A stretch of 64,000 nucleotides of DNA from Streptomyces sp. NBC_00190 (GCF_036203305.1 NZ_CP108131.1:5642001-5706000); one strand, 5' to 3'; positions 51,960 to 63,735 are shown, numbered from the stretch's first letter. The notes: generated from the sequence alone by a model not told the origin. Numbers and translations are program-made.

Positions 51960-53903
51960 ATGTCCGCAACACAACCCGTACAGCCCAAGGTGACCGAGCG
52001 CGAGGCACGGCAGGTCGCGGAAGCGGCCCGGGAGCAGGACTGGCGCAAGCCCAGCTTCGCCAAGGAGCTCTTCCTCGGCCGGCTGCGGCTGGACCTGATC
52101 CACCCCCATCCGCTGCCCGCCGACGAGGACGTCCGGCGCGGCGAGGCCTTCCTGGCCAGGCTGAGGGCCTTCTGCGAGACGCAGATCGACGGTGCGCGCA
52201 TCGAGCGCGAGGCGAAGATCCCCGACGAGACCGTGCGCGGGCTGAAAGAGCTCGGCGCCCTCGGCATGAAGATCGAACCCAAGTACGGCGGCCTCGGCCT
52301 CACCCAGGTCTACTACAACAAGGCGCTCGCCCTCGTCGGCTCCGTCAGCCCGGCCATCGGCGCCCTGCTCTCCGCCCACCAGTCCATCGGCGTCCCCCAG
52401 CCGCTGAAGATCTTCGGTACGCAGGAGCAGAAGGACACCTACCTGCCGCGCTGCGCCACCACCGCCATCAGCGCCTTCCTGCTCACCGAGCCGGACGTGG
52501 GCTCCGACCCGGCGCGCCTGGCCACCACGGCGGTCCCGGACGGCGAGGACGCCTACCTCCTCGACGGCGTGAAGCTGTGGACCACCAACGGGGTCGTGGC
52601 CGACCTCCTCGTCGTCATGGCCCGCGTCCCCAAGAGCGAGAACCACCGCGGCGGGATCACCGCCTTCGTCGTGGAGGCCGATTCCCCGGGGATCACCGTC
52701 GAGCACCGCAACGCCTTCATGGGCCTGCGCGGCCTGGAGAACGGCGTCACGCGCTTCCACCAGGTCAAGGTGCCGGCGGCCCAGCGCATCGGCGCCGAGG
52801 GGGCCGGCCTCAAGATCGCGCTCACCACCCTCAACACCGGCCGGCTGTCGCTGCCCGCCATGTGCGTGGGCGCCGGGAAGTGGTGCCTGAAGATCGCCCG
52901 CGAGTGGTCCGGCGTACGCGAGCAGTGGGGCCGGCCCGTCGCGCGGCACGAGGCCGTGGGCGCCAAGATCTCCTTCATCGCCGCCACCACCTTCGCCCTC
53001 GAAGCGGTGGTCGACCTGGCCTCCCAGATGGCCGACGAGGACCGCAACGACATCCGCATCGAGGCTGCCCTCGCCAAGCTCTTCGGCTCCGAGATGGCCT
53101 GCCTGATGGCCGACGAGCTGGTCCAGATCCGCGGCGGCCGCGGCTTCGAGACGGCCGAGTCCCTGGCCGCCCGCGGCGAGCGCGCCGTGCCCGCCGAGCA
53201 GATGCTGCGCGACCTGCGGATCAACCGGATCTTCGAGGGCTCCACCGAAATCATGCACCTGCTGATCGCCCGTGAGGCCGTCGACGCCCACCTGTCGGTC
53301 GCGGGCGACCTCATCGACCCGGACAAGGCACTCGGCGACAAGGCGAAGGCGGGCGCCCGCGCCGCCGGGTTCTACGCCCGCTGGCTGCCCCAGCTGGCCG
53401 CCGGCGCCGGCCAGGTCCCCGGCACCTACCGGGCCTTCCACCCGAGCGGTCACCCCGACCTCGCCACCCACCTGCGCTATGTGGAGCGCTGTGCCCGCAA
53501 ACTCGCCCGCTCGACCTTCTACGCGATGTCGCGATGGCAGGGCCGGATGGAGACCAAACAGGGCTTCCTCGGCCGGATCGTCGACATCGGCGCCGAGCTC
53601 TTCGCGATGAGCGCGGCCTGCGTCCGCGCCGAGCACCTGCGCGCCGACGGGGAACACGGCCGCGAGGCCTACCAGCTCGCCGACGTCTTCTGCCGGCAGT
53701 CCCGGATCCGCGTCGAGGAGCTCTTCGGCCGGCTCTGGTCCAACACCGACGAGATCGACCGCAAGGTCGTCGAGGGCGTCCTGTCCGGCACCTACACCTG
53801 GCTGGAGGAAGGCGTCATCGACCCCTCCGGTGACGGCCCCTGGATCGCGGACGCCGCACCCGGTCCCTCCACCCGGGAAAACGTGCACCGTCCCATCCGC
53901 TGA
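51960..53903 (+). CDS. Acyl-CoA dehydrogenase
   Basis: The 647-residue FAD enzyme has the ACAD layout: helical N domain (KIEPKYGGLGL), middle domain (FLLTEPDVGSDP, LDGVKLWTTNG), helical C domain (REQWGRPVARHEAVGAKISF) and the catalytic-loop segment RIFEGSTEIMHLLIAREA. It is longer than the usual 380-400 residues because of an extra C-terminal helical region of about 180 residues, as in mycobacterial FadE-type and VLCAD-like enzymes. The ATG at 51960 follows GAGGTGAG; a GTG at 51948 is in frame. The acyl substrate is unknown. Confidence 0.88.
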   Translation: MSATQPVQPKVTEREARQVAEAAREQDWRKPSFAKELFLGRLRLDLIHPHPLPADEDVRRGEAFLARLRAFCETQIDGARIEREAKIPDETVRGLKELGALGMKIEPKYGGLGLTQVYYNKALALVGSVSPAIGALLSAHQSIGVPQPLKIFGTQEQKDTYLPRCATTAISAFLLTEPDVGSDPARLATTAVPDGEDAYLLDGVKLWTTNGVVADLLVVMARVPKSENHRGGITAFVVEADSPGITVEHRNAFMGLRGLENGVTRFHQVKVPAAQRIGAEGAGLKIALTTLNTGRLSLPAMCVGAGKWCLKIAREWSGVREQWGRPVARHEAVGAKISFIAATTFALEAVVDLASQMADEDRNDIRIEAALAKLFGSEMACLMADELVQIRGGRGFETAESLAARGERAVPAEQMLRDLRINRIFEGSTEIMHLLIAREAVDAHLSVAGDLIDPDKALGDKAKAGARAAGFYARWLPQLAAGAGQVPGTYRAFHPSGHPDLATHLRYVERCARKLARSTFYAMSRWQGRMETKQGFLGRIVDIGAELFAMSAACVRAEHLRADGEHGREAYQLADVFCRQSRIRVEELFGRLWSNTDEIDRKVVEGVLSGTYTWLEEGVIDPSGDGPWIADAAPGPSTRENVHRPIR

Positions 53904-53998
53904 CCTGCGATCATCACCGAACGTCGGACAGACGTACGAGGATGAGTACGCGTACCGGTACCCGTACGCGTACGAGCACGGGCAAGGCGGAACCAGCG

Positions 53999-55300
53999 AT
54001 GCCGACGGCGGAAGACCGCAACAGCCGACGGCTGGCCTGGTGCGTGGCGCACCTCCTGCGCCACGCACCGGACCACGTCGTCGTCGACCTGATCGGCCGG
54101 CTCGACGCGCCGACCCGCAAATACCTGTGCCGCGACGAGTGGCTGTCGGCCTCGACCGTCACCCTGCTGCTGCGCCACGGCGACGAGGCGGACCGGCAGT
54201 TCGTCGCCCGCAACCCCCACGTCGTCGGACGGCCCCTGCCCGGGCTGCCCGGGCCGGCGCGGTACGCGGCCCGGCCGGGGCCCTCGCCGGAGCTGCTGGG
54301 GCAGGTCGGACCCGGGCCGTTCGCCCCCGGCGAGCTGATCGCGCTGCTGCGCCGCCACGGCCGCCGGCCCCGGATCCCCCTCACCTTGCTGCGGATGCCG
54401 CACGAGCCCCTCCACCCGCAGACGCTGCTCGCCGAGCACGCCCGTGCCCCGCTGCCGCCCGGCGCCGTCGAGGCCCTGCTGCTGGCCGGCGCACTGCCCC
54501 GGGAGACGTGCCAGGCACTGCTGGACGCAGGCCGGCAGGACACGTCACGGCGCCAGTGGCACCGGCCCGCCGTCCGCGCCGTCCGCATGGGGCTGCTCAC
54601 CTTCGACGAGCTCGTCGCCCACGTGGCGCCCGCGCACCGGACCCTGCTGCTCGCGGACCTCCCCGAGAACACCGGCCTGCGCTGGTCCCTGCCCGAACGG
54701 ACGGGGATGCGGACGGCCGTCGCCCGGGCGCTGCGCCCGCTGCGCGACGATCCCCGGCTGTGGGCGGAGCTGCTGCGCCACGCCCCCGGTTTCCGCGGCA
54801 CCCTGCCGGTACTCGTGGCCCGGATCGTCCGCGGCACCCTGGACGGGTCAGCCGGCCCGCAGGCCGTCGACGGACTCCCCGCGGCGGTGGCCTCCCTGGC
54901 CCCGAGGGCCGCCGAGCCCGTCGGGGGAGTGGACCGCGAACTGGCTCTGGCGAGCCTCGCGGTGCCCGTGGACTCCGTCGAGGAGGACATCCGGTGGGTG
55001 CGGGACTGCCTGGCCCGCGGGCTGCTGACCGGCGAGGACGTGATCCGGCACAAGGCGCCCGCCTGCTGGGCGCTGGACGAGGACCACTGGCTGGGGGACG
55101 TGCACCACCCCGACCGCCACGACTGGGCCGAGCCGGTGCTCGCCGCGCGGGCGGAGGCCGACCGGCTGTTCGCCGTGTCCATCGGCGCCGATCCGGACGC
55201 CTGGTGGCGGGTCGCCGTCACCCTCCCGGACTTCGCCGGAACGCTCCCGCACCTTCTCCTGCGGGTCACGGAAGGGGGCTCCGTGTCGGGCCGCTCCTGA
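53999..55300 (+). CDS. Hypothetical protein, 433 residues, HEAT-like helical
   Basis: I do not recognise this protein. It is soluble, leucine- and arginine-rich, and appears to be a chain of short helical pairs (LIGRLDAPTRKYLCRDEWLS, STVTLLLRHGDEADRQFVAR, ELIALLRRHGRR), which suggests a HEAT-like or leucine-rich-variant repeat fold. The start at 53999 is favoured because it follows AAGGCGG. An ATG at 53942 is in frame but has its GAGG touching the ATG and would translate a palindromic GTACG tract as an Arg/Thr run. dxr begins 22 bases after its stop. Confidence 0.6.
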   Translation: MPTAEDRNSRRLAWCVAHLLRHAPDHVVVDLIGRLDAPTRKYLCRDEWLSASTVTLLLRHGDEADRQFVARNPHVVGRPLPGLPGPARYAARPGPSPELLGQVGPGPFAPGELIALLRRHGRRPRIPLTLLRMPHEPLHPQTLLAEHARAPLPPGAVEALLLAGALPRETCQALLDAGRQDTSRRQWHRPAVRAVRMGLLTFDELVAHVAPAHRTLLLADLPENTGLRWSLPERTGMRTAVARALRPLRDDPRLWAELLRHAPGFRGTLPVLVARIVRGTLDGSAGPQAVDGLPAAVASLAPRAAEPVGGVDRELALASLAVPVDSVEEDIRWVRDCLARGLLTGEDVIRHKAPACWALDEDHWLGDVHHPDRHDWAEPVLAARAEADRLFAVSIGADPDAWWRVAVTLPDFAGTLPHLLLRVTEGGSVSGRS

Positions 55301-55321
55301 CTTCCGGCAACAATGGGGGGC

Positions 55322-56575
55322 ATGAGCGACCGCCCAGCCCCCCTCGCCGATCCGCACCTCCTCTTCGACCCCGCGGCCGGCCCCCGGGACATCGTCATCC
55401 TCGGCTCCACCGGGTCCATCGGCACCCAGGCCATCGACCTCGTCCTGCGCAACCCGGACCGGTTCCGGGTGACCGCGCTGTCCGCCGCCGGCGGGCGCGT
55501 CGGGCTGCTGGCCGAGCAGGCCAGGCTGCTGCGGGTCAAGACGGTGGCCGTCGCCCGCGAGGACGTCGTACCGGCCCTGAAAGAGGCGCTGAGCGCCCAG
55601 TACGGCGCCACCGAGCCGCTGCCCGAGATCCTGGCCGGGCCCGACGCGGCGGCCGAGCTCGCCGCCTCCGAGTGCCACACCGTCCTCAACGGCATCACGG
55701 GTTCCATCGGCCTCGCGCCCACCCTCGCCGCCCTGCGGGCGGGCCGGACCCTGGCCCTGGCCAACAAGGAGTCGCTGATCGTCGGCGGCCCGCTGGTCAA
55801 GGCCCTGGCGAAGCCGGGCCAGATCATCCCGGTGGACTCCGAGCACGCGGCGCTGTTCCAGGCGCTCGCCGCCGGCACCCGGGCCGACGTGCGCAAGCTC
55901 GTGGTCACCGCCTCCGGCGGGCCCTTCCGCGGCCGCACCCGCGAGGAGCTGGCGGGGGTCACGGTCAAGGACGCGCTCGCGCACCCCACCTGGGCCATGG
56001 GCCCGGTGATCACGGTGAACAGCGCCACCCTCGTCAACAAGGGGCTGGAGGTCATCGAGGCGCACCTGCTCTACGACATCCCCTTCGACCGCATCGAGGT
56101 CGTGGTCCACCCGCAGTCCTACGTGCACTCGATGGTCGAGTTCACGGACGGCTCCACGCTCGCCCAGGCCACCCCGCCGGACATGCGCGGCCCCATCGCG
56201 ATCGGCCTCGGCTGGCCCCAGCGGATCCCGGACGCGGCCCCCGCGTTCGACTGGACCAAGGCGTCCACCTGGGAGTTCTTCCCGCTGGACACCGAGGCCT
56301 TCCCCTCGGTGGGCCTCGCCCGGCACGTGGGCACGCTCGGCGGCACGGCCCCGGCCGTGTTCAACGCGGCCAACGAGGAGTGCGTCGAGGCGTTCCTGGC
56401 AGGTCGGCTGCCGTTCACAGCAATCATGGATACCGTCTCTGCCGTGGTCGATGAGCACGGGACGCCGGAGTCGGGAACTTCCCTGACGGTCCAGGACGTC
56501 CTCGAAGCAGAGGTCTGGGCCAGGGCCCGGGCGCGGGAGATGGCGGCTCGGGCCGCCGTGGAGGCGAGCGCATGA
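55322..56575 (+). CDS. dxr: 1-deoxy-D-xylulose 5-phosphate reductoisomerase
   Basis: Makes 2-C-methyl-D-erythritol 4-phosphate in the MEP isoprenoid pathway. The 417-residue product has the NADPH site [16 protein letters not shown], the metal/substrate segment [22 protein letters not shown] with Asp and Glu ligands, the ASGGPF loop and [16 protein letters not shown]. The ATG at 55322 is favoured over one three codons earlier because the GGGGGG serves as ribosome site. It overlaps the protease gene by ATGA. Confidence 0.95.
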   Translation: MSDRPAPLADPHLLFDPAAGPRDIVILGSTGSIGTQAIDLVLRNPDRFRVTALSAAGGRVGLLAEQARLLRVKTVAVAREDVVPALKEALSAQYGATEPLPEILAGPDAAAELAASECHTVLNGITGSIGLAPTLAALRAGRTLALANKESLIVGGPLVKALAKPGQIIPVDSEHAALFQALAAGTRADVRKLVVTASGGPFRGRTREELAGVTVKDALAHPTWAMGPVITVNSATLVNKGLEVIEAHLLYDIPFDRIEVVVHPQSYVHSMVEFTDGSTLAQATPPDMRGPIAIGLGWPQRIPDAAPAFDWTKASTWEFFPLDTEAFPSVGLARHVGTLGGTAPAVFNAANEECVEAFLAGRLPFTAIMDTVSAVVDEHGTPESGTSLTVQDVLEAEVWARARAREMAARAAVEASA

Positions 56576-57873
56576 CACTACTGATGACGGTGCTCGGGGT
56601 CGTGATCTTCGCGTTCGGCCTGCTGGTCTCCATCGCCTGGCACGAGCTGGGGCACCTCTCCACGGCCAAGATCTTCGGCATCCGGGTGCCGCAGTACATG
56701 GTGGGCTTCGGGCCGACCATCTGGTCGCGGAGGAAGGGCGAGACCGAGTACGGGATCAAGGCCATCCCGATGGGCGGCTACATCCGCATGATCGGGATGT
56801 TCCCGCCCGGCGAGGACGGCAAGGTCACCGCCCGTTCGACGTCGCCGTTCCGGTCGATGATCGAGGACGCGCGCTCGGCCGCGTACGAGGAGCTCCAGCC
56901 CGGTGACGAGAGCCGGCTCTTCTACACGCGCAAGCCGTGGAAGCGCGTGATCGTGATGTTCGCCGGCCCGTTCATGAACCTGGTCCTGGCCGTGGCGATC
57001 TTCCTCACCACGCTCATGACCTTCGGGCTGAACACGCAGACCACCGTGGTCGGCTCGGTCTCGGACTGCGTCATCCAGCAGAGCGAGAAGCGCGACAAGT
57101 GCGTCGCGGGCGACCCGGCCGCCCCCGCCAAGGCGGCCGGGCTGCAGCAGAAGGACAAGATCGTCGCCTTCAACGGGCGCCCGGTCCAGGACTGGTCCGC
57201 GCTCCAGAAGGACATCCGCGCCACCGTCGGCCCCGCCGTCATCACCGTCGAGCGGGCCGGCCAGCGGATCGACCTGAAGGCGAACCTGATCGAGAACAAG
57301 GTCGCCAAGACCGACGGCAGCGGCAACTACGTCAAGGACCAGTACGTCACCGCGGGCTTCCTCGGCTTCGCCCCCGCCTCCGGCTACGTCCCGCAGTCCT
57401 TCGGCCAGTCCGTCACGCGCATGGGCGACATGATGCAGAGCGGCGTGGAGTCGCTGATCGCCCTGCCCTCCAAGGTCCCGGACCTGTGGGACGCGGCGTT
57501 CAACGGGGCCGAGCGCAAGCAGGACAGCCCGATGGGCGTCGTCGGCGCGGCGCGGGTCAGCGGTGAGATCTTCACCCTCGACATCCCCGCCCAGCACCAG
57601 CTGGTGTTCTTCCTCAACCTGCTGGCCGGCTTCAACCTCTCGCTGTTCCTGTTCAACATGCTGCCGCTGCTCCCGCTCGACGGCGGGCACATCGCCGGCG
57701 CCCTGTGGGAGTCGGTCCGGCGCAATGTGGCACGGGTGTTCAGGCGCCCCGACCCCGGCCCGTTCGACGTGGCCAAGCTGATGCCCGTCGCGTACGTGGT
57801 GGCGGGGCTCTTCATCTGCTTCACGCTGCTGGTGATGGTGGCGGACGTGGTGAACCCGATCAAGATCACCTAG
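56572..57873 (+). CDS. Site-2 protease, RseP-type membrane metalloprotease
   Basis: The 433-residue intramembrane protease has the zinc motif H24-E-x2-H28 (HELGH) in the first membrane segment, a PDZ domain after about residue 180 ([20 protein letters not shown]), and the second metal motif LPLDGGH late in the protein. It should cut membrane-bound anti-sigma factors or signal peptides. Its start overlaps dxr (ATGA), the usual order dxr-rseP-ispG. Confidence 0.94.
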   Translation: MTLLMTVLGVVIFAFGLLVSIAWHELGHLSTAKIFGIRVPQYMVGFGPTIWSRRKGETEYGIKAIPMGGYIRMIGMFPPGEDGKVTARSTSPFRSMIEDARSAAYEELQPGDESRLFYTRKPWKRVIVMFAGPFMNLVLAVAIFLTTLMTFGLNTQTTVVGSVSDCVIQQSEKRDKCVAGDPAAPAKAAGLQQKDKIVAFNGRPVQDWSALQKDIRATVGPAVITVERAGQRIDLKANLIENKVAKTDGSGNYVKDQYVTAGFLGFAPASGYVPQSFGQSVTRMGDMMQSGVESLIALPSKVPDLWDAAFNGAERKQDSPMGVVGAARVSGEIFTLDIPAQHQLVFFLNLLAGFNLSLFLFNMLPLLPLDGGHIAGALWESVRRNVARVFRRPDPGPFDVAKLMPVAYVVAGLFICFTLLVMVADVVNPIKIT

Positions 57874-57902
57874 CCCGTCCGGGGCATTGCCCCAGACGTA
57901 CC

Positions 57903-57931
57903 GGAGCCGGGCACGCATCGTGCCCGGCTCC
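57903..57931 (+). terminator. 13-bp hairpin between the protease gene and ispG
   Basis: GGAGCCGGGCACG (57903-57915) pairs perfectly with CGTGCCCGGCTCC (57919-57931) around CAT. Only a weak T-rich tail follows, so it may terminate partially. Confidence 0.75.
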
Positions 57932-58049
57932 CTACGTTCGGGTGGCTCGCCCCCCGGGATGCATGGGCCGCGTGCTGGTTGGCGTAATCTCGAAACCTGG
58001 AGCCCGCCGATCTCGGCACCTTGATCCACACCTTGGGGTTGTACAGCAG

Positions 58050-59207
<1,158 letters not shown>

Positions 59208-59222
59208 CGCCCGCGAACTTCC

Positions 59223-59269
59223 GCCCCGGCCCCGTTCCCGCAGCTCGCGGGCCGGGGCCGGGGCTCTTT
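59223..59269 (+). terminator. Terminator after ispG
   Basis: GCCCCGGCCCC (59223-59233) pairs with GGGGCCGGGGC (59254-59264), with a second small stem inside the loop, followed by TCTTT. Confidence 0.8.
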
Positions 59270-59348
59270 CGTGACCTGGGGGACCGGGCATCCTCCGGCC
59301 CTGCCGGGTACAGTGCGGAGATCAGCAGACTTGCACGGTGAGGCCCCA

Positions 59349-60194
59349 GTGTTGACGCAGACCACCACCCGGGTCCTTGAGCCCAGTGATCTCGACGCCG
59401 CCCTCGAAGTCCTCGGACGCGAGCCGGTCGAGAACGCCTTCGTCACCTCCCGGGTCCAGGTCGCCGGACTCGACCCCTGGCGCCTGGGCGGCGAGATGTG
59501 GGGCTGGTACGCCGACGGCGAGCTGCGCTCCCTCTGCTACGCGGGTGCCAACCTGGTCCCCGTCTGCGCCGAACCCGACGCCGTACGCGCCTTCGCCGAC
59601 CGCGCCCGCCGCACGGGCCGCCGCTGCTCCTCCATCGTCGGCCCCGCCGAGGCCACCCGGCTGCTGTGGCAGCTCCTGGAGCCCACCTGGGGACCGGCCC
59701 GCGACGTGCGCTCCCACCAGCCCCTCATGGTCATGGAGGGCCCGTCCGCCACGGTCGAGGCCGACCCGCTGGTCCGCCGGATCCGCAAGGACGAGATGGA
59801 CCTGATCATGCCCGCCTGCGTGGCCATGTTCACCGAGGAAGTCGGCATCTCGCCGATGGCCGGCGACGGCGGGCTGCTCTACCAGGCCCGGGTCGCCGAA
59901 CTCGTCGGCAGCGGCCGCTCGTTCGCCCGCGTCGAGGACGGCCGGATCGTCTTCAAGGCGGAGATCGGCGCCGCCACCTCCCGCGCCTGCCAGATCCAGG
60001 GCGTGTGGGTGGACCCCGAGTTCCGCGGCCGCGGCCACTCCGAGACCGGGATGGCCGCCGTCGTCGCCTACGCGCTGCGGGACGTCGCGCCGGTCGTCAG
60101 CCTCTACGTGAACGACTTCAACACCGCCGCGCGGGCGTCGTACCGCCGGGTCGGCTTCCGCGAGGTCGGCGCCTTCATGAGCGTGCTCTTCTGA
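59349..60194 (+). CDS. GNAT-family acetyltransferase with N-terminal DUF4081-like domain
   Basis: The 281-residue protein has an N-terminal domain (LEPSDLDAALEVLGREPVEN) and a C-terminal GNAT domain with the acetyl-CoA loop GVWVDPEFRGRGHSETGMAA and VNDFNTAARASYRRVGF. The GTG at 59349 follows GTGAGG by five bases. Substrate is unknown. This type often follows ispG in streptomycetes. Confidence 0.85.
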   Translation: MLTQTTTRVLEPSDLDAALEVLGREPVENAFVTSRVQVAGLDPWRLGGEMWGWYADGELRSLCYAGANLVPVCAEPDAVRAFADRARRTGRRCSSIVGPAEATRLLWQLLEPTWGPARDVRSHQPLMVMEGPSATVEADPLVRRIRKDEMDLIMPACVAMFTEEVGISPMAGDGGLLYQARVAELVGSGRSFARVEDGRIVFKAEIGAATSRACQIQGVWVDPEFRGRGHSETGMAAVVAYALRDVAPVVSLYVNDFNTAARASYRRVGFREVGAFMSVLF

Positions 60195-60256
60195 ATCCGC
60201 AGGAGACCTTGCCGACGGCATACCGGCATGCCCCTACCGCGCAGTAAGGTCGCCGC

Positions 60257-60799
60257 ATGCTGCCTTCCGGAGTCCGCATCGGCCCGCTCGACCTCGCCGC
60301 CCGCGTGGACGAGGCCCTGCGCGTGCAGGCCGTCGCCTTCGGCCTCAGCGAGGACGAGGTCGGCATCCGGAGATACATCGTCCAGCGCCACATGACCTGC
60401 AAGGGCGCCCGCGCCCTCGGGGCCTTCGCCGAGGACGGCGCGCTCACCGGCTTCGTCTACGGGATGCCGAACGACCGGACGCACTGGTGGTCCACGATCG
60501 TCGAGCCCTACCTCCGGGCCGGCGGCCACGACGACTGGCTCGACGACTCCTTCGTGATCACCGAGCTGCACGTCCACCCCGGATTCCAGGGCCACGGCGT
60601 CGGCCGCGCGCTGATCACCGACATCACCGACAGCGCCGCCGAACCGCGCTCGATCCTCTCCGCCATCGACACCGACAGCCCCGCCCGCGGGCTCTACCGG
60701 GCCCTCGGCTACAAGGACCTCGCCCGCCAGGTCCACTTCCCGAGCGCGAGCCTCCCGTACGCCGTCATGGGAGCCCCGCTGCCCCTGCTGCGGCCCTGA
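60257..60799 (+). CDS. GNAT-family acetyltransferase
   Basis: A 180-residue single-domain GNAT with the acetyl-CoA loop VHPGFQGHGVGRALI and the LYRALGYKDL end motif. Substrate is not readable. It lies between another GNAT gene and proS with gaps of 62 and 44 bases. Confidence 0.83.
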   Translation: MLPSGVRIGPLDLAARVDEALRVQAVAFGLSEDEVGIRRYIVQRHMTCKGARALGAFAEDGALTGFVYGMPNDRTHWWSTIVEPYLRAGGHDDWLDDSFVITELHVHPGFQGHGVGRALITDITDSAAEPRSILSAIDTDSPARGLYRALGYKDLARQVHFPSASLPYAVMGAPLPLLRP

Positions 60800-60843
60800 G
60801 AAACGGTTTCCGCCGCCCGCACGGCCGCCGGTAACCTCCGGGC

Positions 60844-62538
60844 ATGTCTACGCAACACGTGCAGCGCATGTCCCGCCTCATGGCCAAGACCCTCCGCGAG
60901 GACCCGGCCGACGCCGAGACCCTCAGCCACCGGATGCTGGTCCGCGCCGGATACGTCCGGCGCAGCTCGGCCGGGGTGTGGACGTGGCTGCCGCTCGGCA
61001 AGCGGGTCCTGGACAACGTCTCGCGCGTCGTCCGCGAGGAGATGGACGCGATCGGCGCCCAGGAGGTGCTGCTCCCGGCGCTGCTGCCGAAGGAGCCGTA
61101 CGAGGTCAGCGGACGCTGGTCGGAGTACGGGGACCTGCTGTTCCGGCTCAAGGACCGCAAGGGCGCGGACTACCTGCTCGGCCCCACCCACGAGGAGATC
61201 TTCACCCTGGTGGTGAAGGACCAGTGCACCTCGTACAAGGACCTGCCGGTCATGCTGTACCAGATCCAGACCAAGTACCGCGACGAGGCGCGGCCCCGGT
61301 CGGGGGTGCTGCGCGGGCGCGAGTTCCAGATGAAGGACTCGTACTCCTTCGACGTGTCCGACGAGGGTCTCGAAGAGTCGTACCGCCTCCACCGCGAGGC
61401 CTACGTCCGCATCTTCGAGCGTCTCGGCCTGGACCACCGCATCGTGTCGGCGGTGTCGGGGGCGATGGGCGGCTCGGCGTCCGAGGAGTTCCTGGCCCCG
61501 GCGGAGGCCGGCGAGGACACCTTCGTGGACTGCCCGTCCTGCGACTACGCCGCCAACACCGAGGCCGTGACGTTCGCCCTCGCCCCGGTGTCCGCTCAGC
61601 ACCCGGCACCGGAGGAGGTGGACACCCCGGACACCCCGACCATCGAATCCCTGGCCGCGCAGCTGGGGGTGCCCGCCTCGGCGACCCTGAAGAACCTCCT
61701 CGTGAAGGTCGACGGCGAGATCGTGGCGGTCGGCGTGCCCGGAGACCGCGAGGTGGACCTCGGCAAGCTCGGCGAGCACCTGGCGCCGGCGGTCGTCGAG
61801 CTCGTCACGGCCGAGGACTTCGAGGGCCGGCCCGACCTCGTACGCGGCTACGTGGGCCCGCAGGGCCTGGAGAACGTCCGCTACCTGGCCGACCCCCGCG
61901 TGGCGCCGGGCACGGCGTGGATCACCGGCGCCAACCGGGTGGACACCCACGTCCGCAACGTGGTCTGCGGCCGGGACTTCGAAGTGGACCAGTACCTGGA
62001 CGTGGTCGTCGTGGAGCCGGGCGACCCCTGCCCGACCTGCGGGGCGGGCCTGCGGCTCGACCGGGCGATCGAGATCGGGCACATCTTCCAGCTGGGCCGC
62101 AAGTACGCCGACGCGTTCGGGCTGGACGTGCTGGGCCGCGAGGGCAAGCCGGTGCGGGTCACGATGGGCTCGTACGGCATCGGGGTCTCCCGCGCGGTGG
62201 CCGCGCTGGCCGAGCAGACGGCGGACGCGCGCGGACTGAACTGGCCGGCTGCGGTGGCCCCGGCGGACGTCCACGTGGTGGCGGCGGGCAAGGCCGTGCC
62301 GCTGGCGCTGGCGGAGCAGGCGGCGTCGGCGCTCGCGTCCTCGGGTCTGCGCGTCCTGCTGGACGACCGCCCCGGCCTGTCCCCGGGCGTGAAGCTCACG
62401 GACGCCGAGCTGATCGGCGTCCCGTGGATCCTGGTCGCGGGCCGCCGCTCGGCCGAGTCGGTGGTCGAACTCCAGCACCGCGCCTCGGGCACCCGTGAGG
62501 AGCTCCCCCTCACCGAGGCGCTGGCCCGCCTGACGTAA
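60844..62538 (+). CDS. proS: Prolyl-tRNA synthetase, bacterial type
   Basis: Charges tRNA-Pro with proline. The 564-residue class II synthetase has motif 1 around [20 protein letters not shown], motif 2 in [20 protein letters not shown], an insertion domain (about residues 225-390) of the editing type that deacylates Ala-tRNA-Pro, motif 3 in [16 protein letters not shown], and the C-terminal anticodon-binding domain. The length and presence of the insertion place it in the prokaryote type. The ATG start is at 60844. Confidence 0.95.
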   Translation: MSTQHVQRMSRLMAKTLREDPADAETLSHRMLVRAGYVRRSSAGVWTWLPLGKRVLDNVSRVVREEMDAIGAQEVLLPALLPKEPYEVSGRWSEYGDLLFRLKDRKGADYLLGPTHEEIFTLVVKDQCTSYKDLPVMLYQIQTKYRDEARPRSGVLRGREFQMKDSYSFDVSDEGLEESYRLHREAYVRIFERLGLDHRIVSAVSGAMGGSASEEFLAPAEAGEDTFVDCPSCDYAANTEAVTFALAPVSAQHPAPEEVDTPDTPTIESLAAQLGVPASATLKNLLVKVDGEIVAVGVPGDREVDLGKLGEHLAPAVVELVTAEDFEGRPDLVRGYVGPQGLENVRYLADPRVAPGTAWITGANRVDTHVRNVVCGRDFEVDQYLDVVVVEPGDPCPTCGAGLRLDRAIEIGHIFQLGRKYADAFGLDVLGREGKPVRVTMGSYGIGVSRAVAALAEQTADARGLNWPAAVAPADVHVVAAGKAVPLALAEQAASALASSGLRVLLDDRPGLSPGVKLTDAELIGVPWILVAGRRSAESVVELQHRASGTREELPLTEALARLT

Positions 62539-62556
62539 CGGGGCGGCGCCGCCCTC

Positions 62557-62744
62557 AGCGGCCTCGGGGAAGTGGGGCACGTCCCCGCGCCGCTCCCCCA
62601 GCTACCGCTGGGAGGTGCCCCCAGGCACGGCGCCTCGCCGCGTTGTCGCAGTACCCGAGTGCGTCCAGTACAAGGGCACTGCTCCGCCTTGCGATGCACC
62701 GCACCGGACGACGCGGAAACGCACCCCACTTCCCCGAGGCCGCT
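62557..62744. repeat. Palindromic repeat element with 21-bp terminal inverted repeats
   Basis: A 21-base segment at 62557-62577 (core GGCCTCGGGGAAGTGGGG) recurs exactly inverted at 62724-62744. Inside lie an interspersed palindrome (CTCCCCCAGCTACCGCTGGG then AGGTGCCCCC, 62590-62620) and a second inverted pair GCAGT/ACTGC. The element fills the gap between convergent proS and the SPFH gene and ends on the SPFH stop codon. Confidence 0.75.
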
Positions 62745-63691
62745 TAGCCGCACGGCTCGTCGGTGCCCGACGGGGGCGGCGGCGAGCCGTCCAGGGACAG
62801 CCCTGTGGGCGGGCCGGTCACCGCACGGGGAGCCTCGGCGTCGCCCAAGGGGGGCGCGGAGGGGGCCTGAGCGTCCGGCGCGGAACCGGGGGCGGCCGGG
62901 GCCTGGCCCCCCTCCGCGCCCGTCGCCGCCGACGGCGTGGCGCGCTCCAGGAAGCGCAGGAGCTCCACGGGGAAGGGGAGGACCAGCGTCGAGTTCTTCT
63001 CCGCCGCCACCGCGACCACCGTCTGCAGCAGGCGCAGCTGCAGCGCCGCCGGCTGCTCCGACATGACCTCCGCCGCCTCGGCCAGCTTGTGCGAGGCCTG
63101 GAGCTCCGCGTCCGCGTTGATCACACGGGCCCGCCGCTCCCGGTCCGCCTCCGCCTGCCGGGCCATCGACCGCTTCATCGTCTCCGGCAGGGACACGTCC
63201 TTGATCTCGACCCGGTCGATCTGCACGCCCCAGCCCACGGCCGGGCTGTCGATCATCAGCTCCAGGCCCTGGTTGAGCATCTCCCGGTTCGACAGCAGGT
63301 CGTCCAGGTCCGATTTGCCGATGATCGACCTGAGCGAGGTCTGCGCCATCTGCGAGACGGCGAACCGGTAGTCCTCCACCGCCACGATCGCGTTCGCCGG
63401 GTCGACGACCTTGAAGTACACGACCGCGTCCACGCGCACCGTGACGTTGTCCCGCGTGATGCCCTCCTGCGCGGGCACCGGAAGCGTCACGATCTGCATG
63501 TTCACTTTTCTGAGCCGGTCGATCCCGGGCACGATCATCGCGAAGCCGGGCGGCCGGATCTCCTGGCGCAGCCTGCCGAAGCGGAAAACCAGGCCGCGCT
63601 CGTACTGCTTCACCACCCGGGCCGCGGCGCCCACGTAGACCGCGACGCCCACACCCACGGCGACCGCCGCTGTCAGCAGTTCTTCGACCAT
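62744..63691 (-). CDS. SPFH/band 7 (slipin-type) membrane protein
   Basis: The 315-residue protein has an N-terminal membrane segment (about 6-24). An SPFH domain follows, beginning VVKQYERGLVFRFGRLR, with IVTLPVPAQEGITRDNVTV and LDDLLSNREMLNQGL. A helical region (QAEADRERRARVINADAELQ) leads to a disordered Pro/Ala/Gly-rich tail from about residue 250. Such proteins organise membrane microdomains. The start at 63691 follows AGGGGG. An AT-rich TACC-n9-GGTA block at 63714-63730 probably holds its promoter. Confidence 0.9.
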   Translation of the reverse strand: MVEELLTAAVAVGVGVAVYVGAAARVVKQYERGLVFRFGRLRQEIRPPGFAMIVPGIDRLRKVNMQIVTLPVPAQEGITRDNVTVRVDAVVYFKVVDPANAIVAVEDYRFAVSQMAQTSLRSIIGKSDLDDLLSNREMLNQGLELMIDSPAVGWGVQIDRVEIKDVSLPETMKRSMARQAEADRERRARVINADAELQASHKLAEAAEVMSEQPAALQLRLLQTVVAVAAEKNSTLVLPFPVELLRFLERATPSAATGAEGGQAPAAPGSAPDAQAPSAPPLGDAEAPRAVTGPPTGLSLDGSPPPPSGTDEPCG

Positions 63692-63735
63692 GACGGCCCC
63701 CTGCCGGACTGACGTACCTATCTAAACGGTATGCC

